From Nocardioides euryhalodurans (GTDB lineage: Bacteria; Actinomycetota; Actinomycetes; Propionibacteriales; Nocardioidaceae): DNA of 64,000 nucleotides. Below, piece after piece: positions 50,870 to 58,508 of the stretch (position 1 is its first letter; every line of letters starts with the position of its first letter). A program made the position numbers and the translations under genes. The notes under the pieces are model-generated. The model was not told the origin of the DNA, ran no database searches, and worked only from the letters and a program-made list of their open reading frames with translations. Location of the stretch: positions 1,738,501 to 1,802,500 of the forward strand of contig NZ_CP038267.1 of NCBI RefSeq assembly GCF_004564375.1, read 5' to 3'.

Positions 50870-51748
50870 ATGTCCCTGCTGCTCCAGAGCCTGGTGCTCG
50901 GCGTCCTGCTGGGAGGGCTCTACGCCCTGCTGGCCGCCGGCCTGACGCTCTACTTCGGCGTGATGCGGGTGGTGATGATCGCCCACTCGGCGTTCCTCAT
51001 CCTCGCCGCGTACCTCGCGTGGTTCTTCACCTCCAGCACCGGCCTCGACCCGCTGCTCTCGCTGCTGGTCACCGTCCCGTTGTTCTTCGTGCTGGGCGTG
51101 GCGATGCAGAGGCTGCTGATCTCGCGGCTGCGGCCGGCGACGCTGACGATGATGTCGGTGCTGCTGACGTTCTCGATCGCCCTGGTGATCGAGGGGATGC
51201 TCGGGTTCGTCTTCTCGGGCACCCAGCGGCGGATCCGGCTCCCGTACGGCGGTCAGAGCCTGGAGTTCTTCGGTGCCAACGTCGCCGTGGTGAAGCTGAT
51301 CGCCTTCGGGCTGGCCGCCACGTCGCTGCTCGCGCTCTACCTGCTGCTCAAGAAGACCCAGTTCGGGCAGGCCCTCCGGGCCACCATCCAGCACCCGGAG
51401 GCCGCCCGGCTGGTCGGCATCAACACCGAGCGGGTCGCCGGCTACGGCTTCGGCCTCGGGCTGGCCACGGCGGCGATCGGCGGCACCGCGCTGTCGCTCG
51501 ACTCCACGATCTACCCCTCGCTGCACTGGCACTGGATCGGCCCGCTGATGGCGATCATCGTGGTCGGCGGCCTGGGCAGCATCCCGGGCGCGGCGATCGC
51601 GGCGCTGGTGCTCGGCCTGGGGCAGAGCCTGCTGCAGATCCCGCTGGGCACCACCTGGGCCCAGACGTTCTTCTACCTCGCGCTGTTCGCCACGCTGATG
51701 GTGCGGCCGCAGGGATTCTTCGGAGGTCGTCTTGCGCAACGCTTCTGA
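50870..51748 (+). CDS. HAAT ABC transporter permease, LivH-like
   Basis: 292 aa with about eight hydrophobic helices and LivH signatures such as LLGGLYALLAAGLTLYFGVMRVVMIAHSAFL (in pieces) and VVGGLGSIPGAAIAALVLGLGQSLL. The typical cytoplasmic loop QALRATIQHPEAARLVGIN contacts the ATPases. It is the first permease of the operon, followed by the LivM-like gene with a 17-base overlap. Confidence 0.94.
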   Translation: MSLLLQSLVLGVLLGGLYALLAAGLTLYFGVMRVVMIAHSAFLILAAYLAWFFTSSTGLDPLLSLLVTVPLFFVLGVAMQRLLISRLRPATLTMMSVLLTFSIALVIEGMLGFVFSGTQRRIRLPYGGQSLEFFGANVAVVKLIAFGLAATSLLALYLLLKKTQFGQALRATIQHPEAARLVGINTERVAGYGFGLGLATAAIGGTALSLDSTIYPSLHWHWIGPLMAIIVVGGLGSIPGAAIAALVLGLGQSLLQIPLGTTWAQTFFYLALFATLMVRPQGFFGGRLAQRF

Positions 51749-52871
51749 CACCGTGACCCGCGCGACGACCCGCGGCGGCGGCCTGCCGACGGCCCTCAAG
51801 GCACTCGGCCTGCTGGCCCTGGTCGCCGTGGTGCTGGCCTTCCCGTCGATGGCGCCCGACCCGTTCATCCTCTCGGTCGGCGTCGTGATCATGAGCTACG
51901 CCGTGCTCGCCACGTCCTGGAACTTCGTGGGCGGCTTCACCGGCTACATCTCCCTGGGCCACGCCGCCTACTCCGGACTCGGGGGCTACGCCACCGGCCT
52001 GCTGATCATCCACACGGGCATCAACCCGTGGCTGGCGCTGCTGGCCGGTGGCGCGGTCGTGGCCCTGCTGGCGGTCCCGATCGGCATCGCCAGCCTCCGG
52101 GTGCGGGGCGCCTCGTTCGTGATCGTCTCGATCGCCCTCGTGCTGATCCTGCTGCTGGTCTTCCAGTCGTGGGGCTCCTTCACCGGCGGCTCCAACGGGC
52201 TGCGGGTGCCGCGCCCCTTCGACACCTCGGTGCTCCGGCCCGAGCAGCACGAACGGTTCTTCTACCTCCACGCGGCGCTGCTCGCGGTGCTGCTGCTGGC
52301 CTGGTGGGCGATCGACCGTTCCCGCTTCGGCATGGGCCTCAAGGCCGTCCGCGAGGACGAGGACAAGGCCCAGGCCCTGGGCGTCCCGACCTTCACCTAC
52401 AAGCTGGTCGCCTTCGTGGTGTCGGCGTTCTTCACCGCGCTGGCCGGCGGGCTCTACGCCCTGTGGTTCGGCTACCTCGACCCGATCTTCCAGTTCTCCA
52501 TCCTGGTCGGCTCCTACATGGTCCTGATGAGCCTGCTCGGCGGGATCCGGAGCCTCTTCGGCCCGCTGCTGGGTGCGGTGATCGTGGGCTACGCCGTCGA
52601 GTACTTCAAGAACCAGTACGGCGACACCCAGTTCCACCTCGTCGCCATGGGACTGCTGCTCGCGCTGGTCGTCCTGTTCATGCCCGACGGCATCATCCCC
52701 GCGCTCGGGCAGCTGGTGCAGCGCTTCCGTCCGCAGGCCGCCTCCATCCGGGAGATGACGGCCGAGGACCTGGCCGAGCAGCGACGTACGCAGGACGCCG
52801 CCGACGAGGCCGGGGCCCCGACCACGACCTCCGAGCGGACCGACCGCGAGACCGAAGGAGTCCGGCCGTGA
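51732..52871 (+). CDS. HAAT ABC transporter permease, LivM-like
   Basis: 379 aa from a TTG start with a strong ribosome site (GGAGG, five bases before). About ten helices; LivM signatures TSWNFVGGFTGYISLGHAAYSGLGGYA, AVREDEDKAQALGVPTFTYKL and MSLLGGIRSLFGPLLGAVIVG, all in the usual order. The C-terminal ~45 residues are a charged tail (SIREMTAEDLAEQRRTQDA). It overlaps the LivG-like start (GTGA). Confidence 0.93.
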   Translation: MRNASDTVTRATTRGGGLPTALKALGLLALVAVVLAFPSMAPDPFILSVGVVIMSYAVLATSWNFVGGFTGYISLGHAAYSGLGGYATGLLIIHTGINPWLALLAGGAVVALLAVPIGIASLRVRGASFVIVSIALVLILLLVFQSWGSFTGGSNGLRVPRPFDTSVLRPEQHERFFYLHAALLAVLLLAWWAIDRSRFGMGLKAVREDEDKAQALGVPTFTYKLVAFVVSAFFTALAGGLYALWFGYLDPIFQFSILVGSYMVLMSLLGGIRSLFGPLLGAVIVGYAVEYFKNQYGDTQFHLVAMGLLLALVVLFMPDGIIPALGQLVQRFRPQAASIREMTAEDLAEQRRTQDAADEAGAPTTTSERTDRETEGVRP

Positions 52872-53644
52872 CGACCACCAGTGCCCTCCCCGAGACCACC
52901 GGCGCACCGACCGAGGTCAACCTCGCCACCGAGGGCCTCTCCAAGGCCTTCGGCGGCGTGCGGGCCGTCGACGGCGCCACGGTCCGGTTCCACCACGGCA
53001 AGGTCAACGCCCTGATCGGCCCCAACGGGTCGGGCAAGACGACCTTCTTCAACTGCGTCACCGGGATGATCCAGCCGGACGCCGGGTCGGTGAGCTACCG
53101 CGGCACCGACATCACCCGCAAGGCACCCCACCGGATCGCACGGACCGGGATCGGCCGCAGCTTCCAGCTGTGCCGGATCTTCCCGCGGATGACGGTGCTG
53201 GAGAACATGCTGGTCGCCGTACGCCCGGGAAGCCTGGGGCGCCAGCTCCGCTCCTCGCGCGACCGCGACGACATCGAGCGCGCCCGATCGCTGCTCTCCC
53301 GGGTCGGCATCGACCACCTCGAGCGCGCCGAGGCCCGGGACCTGTCCTACGGCCAGCAGAAGCTGCTCGAGCTGGCCGGCGTGCTGATGGCCGACCCCGA
53401 GACGATCATGCTCGACGAGCCGGCGGGCGGCGTGAACCCCGCCCTCATCGACCGGATCGCCTCCCTCGTCCGCTCGCTCAACGCCGAGGGCAAGACCTTC
53501 ATCGTCGTCGAGCACAACATGGACCTCGTCATGAGCCTGTCCGACCACGTGGTCGTCTTCGACCGCGGCCGGCAGATCTGCGAGGGACCGCCGTCGGTCG
53601 TGCAGAACGACCCCCGAGTCCTGGAGGCCTACCTTGGCGTCTGA
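52868..53644 (+). CDS. HAAT ABC transporter ATPase, LivG-like
   Basis: 258 aa. Walker A GPNGSGKT, Q-loop region FQLCRIFPRMTVLEN, the signature LSYGQQKLLELAGVLM, Walker B IMLDEPAGGVNP and the H-loop VVEHNMDLVM are all present. The N-terminal ~15 residues are a Thr/Glu-rich extension. Pairs with the LivF-like ATPase, whose start lies 11 bases inside this gene. Confidence 0.95.
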   Translation: MTTTSALPETTGAPTEVNLATEGLSKAFGGVRAVDGATVRFHHGKVNALIGPNGSGKTTFFNCVTGMIQPDAGSVSYRGTDITRKAPHRIARTGIGRSFQLCRIFPRMTVLENMLVAVRPGSLGRQLRSSRDRDDIERARSLLSRVGIDHLERAEARDLSYGQQKLLELAGVLMADPETIMLDEPAGGVNPALIDRIASLVRSLNAEGKTFIVVEHNMDLVMSLSDHVVVFDRGRQICEGPPSVVQNDPRVLEAYLGV

Positions 53645-54380
53645 ATTCCTCCTCGAGCTGGACGGGATCGAGGCCGGCTACGGCCGCGCGGCCCTGGTCC
53701 TGCGCGGCCTCACCGTCAAGGTGCCGCCCGCCACCGTCGTGTGCCTCGTCGGCCCGAACGGGGCCGGCAAGTCCACCGTCCTCAAGGTCGCCAGCGGCAT
53801 GCTCACGCCTCGCGCCGGCACCATCCGCGTCGCCGGCCAGGACGTCACGCGCAACAACCCCCAGCAGATGCTGGCGGCCGGGCTCTCCCACGTGCTCCAG
53901 GGCCACAGCGTCTTCAAGGAGATGACGGTCGAGGAGAACGTCCGCCTCGGCGCCTTCTCCCTCAAGGACCGCTCCGAGGTCAACGACCGGATCGACTTCG
54001 TCAAGTCCCTCTTCCCGGTCGTGGCCGACCGCTGGAGCGCACTCGCCGGCGCCCTGTCCGGCGGGCAGCAGAAGCAGGTCGAGTTCGCGCGCTCGCTCAT
54101 GGTGAGCCCGCAGGTCGTGCTGCTCGACGAGCCCTCGATGGGGCTGGACCCCAAGGCCACCGGCACGGTCTTCGAGCAGGTCGTCCGGATGCGCGACGCC
54201 GGCACTGCGGTGCTGCTCGTCGAGCAGAACGCCCGCCGCGCGCTGGAGACCGCCGACCTCGGCTGCGTGCTCGACCTCGGCCGGGTCCACATCTCCGGAC
54301 CAGCCGACCAGCTGCTCGAGGACCCGCAGCTCGCCGAGCTCTACCTCGGCGGCCGCCCCCAGACCACCCCTGCGACCTGA
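53634..54380 (+). CDS. HAAT ABC transporter ATPase, LivF-like
   Basis: 248 aa from a TTG start within the preceding gene. Walker A GPNGAGKST, signature LSGGQQKQVEFARSLM, Walker B VVLLDEPSMGLDP, H-loop LLVEQNARRALE. It completes the five-subunit HAAT importer. The next gene starts 37 bases later. Confidence 0.95.
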   Translation: MASEFLLELDGIEAGYGRAALVLRGLTVKVPPATVVCLVGPNGAGKSTVLKVASGMLTPRAGTIRVAGQDVTRNNPQQMLAAGLSHVLQGHSVFKEMTVEENVRLGAFSLKDRSEVNDRIDFVKSLFPVVADRWSALAGALSGGQQKQVEFARSLMVSPQVVLLDEPSMGLDPKATGTVFEQVVRMRDAGTAVLLVEQNARRALETADLGCVLDLGRVHISGPADQLLEDPQLAELYLGGRPQTTPAT

Positions 54381-54417
54381 CCACCCGGCCCCGACGGCCC
54401 AGTGAGGACACGACACC

Positions 54418-55554
54418 ATGCCTGACACCACGTACCGGATCCTGATGAACGGCGTCACCGGGCGCATGGGCTACCGCCAGCACCTGCTGCGGTCGATCCT
54501 GGCGATCCGCGACGACGGCGGCGTCCCGCTGCCCGACGGCACTCGCCTGCAGGTCGAGCCGGTGCTCGTCGGCCGCAACGCCGACAAGCTCGGCCGGCTC
54601 GCCGCCCAGCACGGCATCGCCGACTGGACGACCGATCTCGACACCGCCCTCGCCGAGGACCCGGCCCCGATCTACTTCGACGCCCAGGTCACCAGCGAGC
54701 GCAAGAAGGCGATCCTCAAGGCGGCCGCCGCCGGCAAGCACGTCTACACCGAGAAGCCGATCGCGGAGTCGGTCGCCGAGGGGCAGGAGCTCGTCGACGC
54801 GGCGGAGAAGCACGGCATCCTCAACGGCGTCGTCCACGACAAGCTCTACCTGCCCGGCCTGGTGAAGCTGAAGCGGCTCATCGACGGCGGCTTCTTCGGC
54901 CGGATCCTCTCGGTGCGCGGCGAGTTCGGCTACTGGGTCTTCGAGGGCGACTACCTCCCGGCCCAGCGGCCCAGCTGGAACTACCGCGCCCAGGACGGCG
55001 GCGGGATGGTCCTCGACATGTTCTGCCACTGGAACTACGTCCTGGAGAACCTCTTCGGTCGGGTCGAGGCGGTCACCGCGAAGGCGGTCACCCACATCCC
55101 GGAGAGGTGGGACGAGCAGGGCGACCCGTACGCCGCCACGGCCGACGACGCCGCCTACGCCATCTTCGAGCTGGCCGGCGACGTGATCGCGCAGGTCAAC
55201 TCCTCGTGGGCGGTGCGCGTCGAGCGCAAGGAGCTCGTGGAGTTCCAGGTCGACGGCACCCACGGCTCGGCCGTGGCCGGGCTCTTCGGCTGCCGGATCC
55301 AGCCGCGCGAGGTCACTCCCAAGCCGGTCTGGAACCCGGACCTGCCGACCACCGAGGACTTCCGCGGGCAGTGGCAGGAGGTCCCCGACAACCAGGAGTT
55401 CGGCAACGGCTTCCGCGCCCAGTGGGAGAGCTTCCTGCTCGACGTGCACGCCGGCCGGCCCCACCCCTACGACTTCGCGGCCGGCGTCCGCGGGCTGCGG
55501 CTCGTCGACGCCGGGCTGCAGTCCTCGGCCGAGGGGCGGCGGGTCGCGCTGTGA
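54418..55554 (+). CDS. Gfo/Idh/MocA-family sugar/cyclitol dehydrogenase
   Basis: 378 aa. The N-terminal NAD(P)-binding Rossmann domain is slightly unusual (MNGVTGRMGYRQHLLRSI); the conserved EKP motif is in HVYTEKPIAES, and the catalytic Asp-x3-His pair in GGGMVLDMFCHWNYV. These enzymes oxidise hydroxyls of sugars, inositols or sugar derivatives, often to 3-keto intermediates. Its GTGA coupling to the DUF993 gene and its place in a LacI-controlled transport operon suggest the first oxidation step. Confidence 0.93.
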   Translation: MPDTTYRILMNGVTGRMGYRQHLLRSILAIRDDGGVPLPDGTRLQVEPVLVGRNADKLGRLAAQHGIADWTTDLDTALAEDPAPIYFDAQVTSERKKAILKAAAAGKHVYTEKPIAESVAEGQELVDAAEKHGILNGVVHDKLYLPGLVKLKRLIDGGFFGRILSVRGEFGYWVFEGDYLPAQRPSWNYRAQDGGGMVLDMFCHWNYVLENLFGRVEAVTAKAVTHIPERWDEQGDPYAATADDAAYAIFELAGDVIAQVNSSWAVRVERKELVEFQVDGTHGSAVAGLFGCRIQPREVTPKPVWNPDLPTTEDFRGQWQEVPDNQEFGNGFRAQWESFLLDVHAGRPHPYDFAAGVRGLRLVDAGLQSSAEGRRVAL

Positions 55555-56735
55555 CCTCGCTCGACACGGCCACCAGCCTCGGCACCGTCCGCATCCCGCT
55601 CGCGGACGGCGGCACCGAGGAGGTCGCCCTGCGCGAGCCGCGGGCGTGGGCCGAGCACCCCCGGCCGTTCCGGACCCGGGTCGCCTTCGCGGCCGCCCAC
55701 GTCGTCGCCGACCCCCGTGGCGAGAACGTCCCGGGTGCCCCGGCCGTCGTCGACTGGGAGTCGACGCTCGGGTTCCGGCGCCACCTGTTCCGTCACGGCT
55801 TCGGCGTGGCGGAGGCGATGGACACCGCCCAGCGCAACATGGGCCTGGACTGGCCGGCCGTGCAGGAGCTGGTCAGCCGCAGCGCCGTGCAGGCCCGCGA
55901 CCACGGCGCCCGGATCGCCGCCGGGGCGGGCACCGACCACGTCGGGCCGCTCGCCACCGTGGCCGAGGTCCGCGGCGCCTACGCCGAGCAGGTGGCGTTC
56001 GTCGAGGACACCGGAGCCCAGGTGATCCTGATGGCCTCCCGCCAGCTCGCCGCCGTCGCCGTCTCCCCCGACGACTACCTCGGCGTCTACGCCGACCTGC
56101 TGCGCCAGGTCCGCGAGCCGGTGGTCCTCCACTGGCTCGGCGAGGCGTTCGACCCGCAGCTGCGGGGCTACTGGGGCTCCACCGACACGGCAGCCGCCAC
56201 CGCGACCTTCCTCGACCTGGTCCGCGCCCACGCCGACAAGGTCGACGGGGTGAAGGTCTCGCTGCTCTCGGCCGAGCACGAGGTCGGCCTCCGTGCCGCG
56301 CTGCCCGAGGGCGTCCGGCTCTACACCGGCGACGACTTCCACTACCCGGAGCTGATCCGGGGCGACGGCGAGCACCACTCCGACGCCCTGCTCGGCGCCT
56401 TCGCGGCGGTGACGCCGGCCGCCTCGGCCGCGCTGGCCGCGCTCGACGAGGGCGACCTGGCGACGTACGACGCGGAGATGGCGCCGACGCTGCCGCTCTC
56501 CCGTCACGTCTTCGAGGCACCCACCTGGCACTACAAGACCGGCATCGCCTTCCTCTCCTGGCTCTCGGGCCACCAGCCCGGGTTCACGATGGTGGGCGGG
56601 ATGCAGTCCTCGCGCAGCGTCGTCCACCTCGGCCGGCTGTTCGCGCTGGCCAACGAGGCACGGCTGCTGCCCGACCCGCAGCTCGCGGCGCGGCGCCTGG
56701 AGCTGTGGCTCGCCGGGGCAGGGGTGGCGTCATGA
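55551..56735 (+). CDS. DUF993 family protein, predicted TIM-barrel aldolase-like enzyme
   Basis: 394 aa from GTG 55551. The family (PF06187) is annotated as dihydrodipicolinate-synthase-like but has no proven reaction that I know of. Visible motifs: TRVAFAAAHVVADP, WESTLGFRRHLFRHGFGVAEAMDTAQRNMGLDW (in pieces), HWLGEAFDPQLRGYWGS, a Lys in VKVSLLSAEHE that could form a Schiff base, and the C-terminal TWHYKTGIAFLSWLSGHQPGF. It is coupled on both sides (GTGA and ATGA), typical of an obligate pathway step. A retro-aldol role is inference. Confidence 0.88.
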   Translation: MTSLDTATSLGTVRIPLADGGTEEVALREPRAWAEHPRPFRTRVAFAAAHVVADPRGENVPGAPAVVDWESTLGFRRHLFRHGFGVAEAMDTAQRNMGLDWPAVQELVSRSAVQARDHGARIAAGAGTDHVGPLATVAEVRGAYAEQVAFVEDTGAQVILMASRQLAAVAVSPDDYLGVYADLLRQVREPVVLHWLGEAFDPQLRGYWGSTDTAAATATFLDLVRAHADKVDGVKVSLLSAEHEVGLRAALPEGVRLYTGDDFHYPELIRGDGEHHSDALLGAFAAVTPAASAALAALDEGDLATYDAEMAPTLPLSRHVFEAPTWHYKTGIAFLSWLSGHQPGFTMVGGMQSSRSVVHLGRLFALANEARLLPDPQLAARRLELWLAGAGVAS

Positions 56736-57634
56736 CCGTCACCGCCGCTGTGGACCTGCCCTCCGGCTCGCCGGCGAGGGTCGAGACGCCAGCACCGGGC
56801 GACCCGCGGCTGGCCCGACTCTCGCTCAACCAGAAGACCGTCGACGGGTGGTCGCTCGCCCACGCGGTCGCGGGGTGCGTGGCCCACGGGCTGCCGTCGA
56901 TCGGCGTGTGGCGCGAGCCCGTCGCCGAGGTGGGGCTCGCGGCCGCCGTACGGATGGTCCGCGACGCCGGGCTGCGGGTCTCCTCGGTCTGCCGAGGTGG
57001 GTTCTTCACGACCGCCGACCCGTCCCGCCGGCGGGAGCGCCACGACGACAACCGACGCGCCCTCGACGAGGCGGCGGAGCTCGGCGCCCCCTGCCTGGTC
57101 CTCGTGCCCGGCGGACTGCCCGACGGCGACCGTGACCTGCCCGGCGCCCGCGCCCGTGCGGCCGAGGCGATCGAGGCGCTGGTCCCCCACGCGATCGAGG
57201 TGGGGGTGCAGCTGGCCATCGAGCCGATGCACCCGATCTTCGCCGCCGACCGGGGCGTGGTCTCCACCCTCGGCCAGGCGCTCGACGTCGCCGAGCCGCT
57301 CCCCGCCGAGGCGGTCGGGGTCGTCGTCGACACCTTCCACGTCTGGTGGGAGCCCGGGGTCGAGGAGCAGATCGCCCGCGCCGCCGGCCGGATCGCCAGC
57401 TACCAGGTGTGCGAGTGGATCACCCCGCTCCCCCCGGACGCCCTGCTCTCCCGCGGGATGATGGGCGACGGCCACATCGACTTCGCCCACCTCACCGCCT
57501 GCGTGGCCGCCGCCGGCTACCGCGGCGACGTCGAGGTGGAGATCTTCAACGCCGACGTGTGGGCGGCCGACGGCGACGCCGTCGTCGACACGCTCGCCCG
57601 TCGCTACGTCGAGCTCGTGGAGCCGCACCTGTAG
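56732..57634 (+). CDS. Sugar phosphate isomerase/epimerase-type TIM-barrel protein
   Basis: 300 aa. AP-endonuclease 2/xylose-isomerase-like fold with metal-binding motifs: Glu in QLAIEPMHPIF, Asp-His in VGVVVDTFHVWW, the His-rich GDGHIDFAHL and the final Glu in GDVEVEIFNADVW. It probably isomerises or epimerises the keto-sugar product. Starts in the DUF993 stop (ATGA). It is the last gene of the coupled set; the next gene, 44 bases on, encodes a secreted protein. Confidence 0.9.
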   Translation: MTVTAAVDLPSGSPARVETPAPGDPRLARLSLNQKTVDGWSLAHAVAGCVAHGLPSIGVWREPVAEVGLAAAVRMVRDAGLRVSSVCRGGFFTTADPSRRRERHDDNRRALDEAAELGAPCLVLVPGGLPDGDRDLPGARARAAEAIEALVPHAIEVGVQLAIEPMHPIFAADRGVVSTLGQALDVAEPLPAEAVGVVVDTFHVWWEPGVEEQIARAAGRIASYQVCEWITPLPPDALLSRGMMGDGHIDFAHLTACVAAAGYRGDVEVEIFNADVWAADGDAVVDTLARRYVELVEPHL

Positions 57635-57678
57635 CGGCTCTGCTCTTCCACTCCCAACTCGGAAAGGTTCGTGGACAG

Positions 57679-58389
57679 ATGCCTCGTACGACCCGGAAGG
57701 CCGGCCTCGCGCTCGGTCTCGCCCTCACGGCCGGGCTCACCGCCCCGGTCCCCGCCACCGCTGCCGACGCCCGCGACTGCTCGGTCCGCGTCGTCGCCGC
57801 CCCCTCGCCCCGCCACTGGGACCCGCTCACCGACGAGCTGTGGTCCTTCGAGAGGGGCCAGGTCGTCCTGACCGAGCCGGGCGTCAACCCCGGCGGGCCC
57901 CGGCGCCCCTTCGAGTACGCCGTCGTCACCAAGGGTCCCGAGCTCTCCACCGTCCGGCTCACGGCGGAGGTCCGGATCGACGAGGCGGTCGAGGTGAGCA
58001 ACCGCGACGTGATCCTGATCTGGAACTACCAGTCGCCGACGCGCTTCTACTACGCCCACCTCTCGACCGACAACACGATCTATCCCCACAACGGGATCTT
58101 CGTGGTCGACGACGCCGACCGGCGCCGGATCGACGACCAGTGGGACGAGGCGGCCTCGGTCGGCGCCCCGCCTGCGATCACGGATGCCGACTGGCACGAC
58201 GTCGAGGTCGACTACGACGCCGCGACCGGCGAGATCGCCGTCCGGGTCGACGGCGCGGACGAGCCGCTGATGACCGCGACCGACACGACCTTCGCGGGCG
58301 GCCGGGTCGGCTTCGGCTCCTTCGACAACTTCGGACGTGCGCGGCACGTCCGCGCCGTCGGCCTGCGGGCCGGCGACCAGACCGGCTGA
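57679..58389 (+). CDS. Secreted concanavalin-like (LamG/DUF1080-type) protein
   Basis: 236 aa. Signal peptide (GLALGLALTAGLTAPVPATA), then a beta-sandwich domain: VRLTAEVRIDEAVEV, LIWNYQSPTRFYYAHLSTD, DADWHDVEVDYDAATGEIAVRVDG and GGRVGFGSFDN. The pattern resembles DUF1080/laminin-G sugar-binding or 3-keto-glycoside hydrolase-like domains. A ribosome site (GGAAAGG) precedes ATG 57679. It may bind or cleave the polymer that feeds the transporter; function is inferred from position and fold only. Confidence 0.72.
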   Translation: MPRTTRKAGLALGLALTAGLTAPVPATAADARDCSVRVVAAPSPRHWDPLTDELWSFERGQVVLTEPGVNPGGPRRPFEYAVVTKGPELSTVRLTAEVRIDEAVEVSNRDVILIWNYQSPTRFYYAHLSTDNTIYPHNGIFVVDDADRRRIDDQWDEAASVGAPPAITDADWHDVEVDYDAATGEIAVRVDGADEPLMTATDTTFAGGRVGFGSFDNFGRARHVRAVGLRAGDQTG

Positions 58390-58508
58390 CGGTCCCCTGA
58401 TCCCCCGCCGGCGCCCGCACGCAGCGGGCACCGACGAGGGGCTGCCGGAGGTCGGGCAGGACCGACGGCAGCAGTTGTCTCCAACCACCTCAACAGTAGG
58501 GAATCCCC

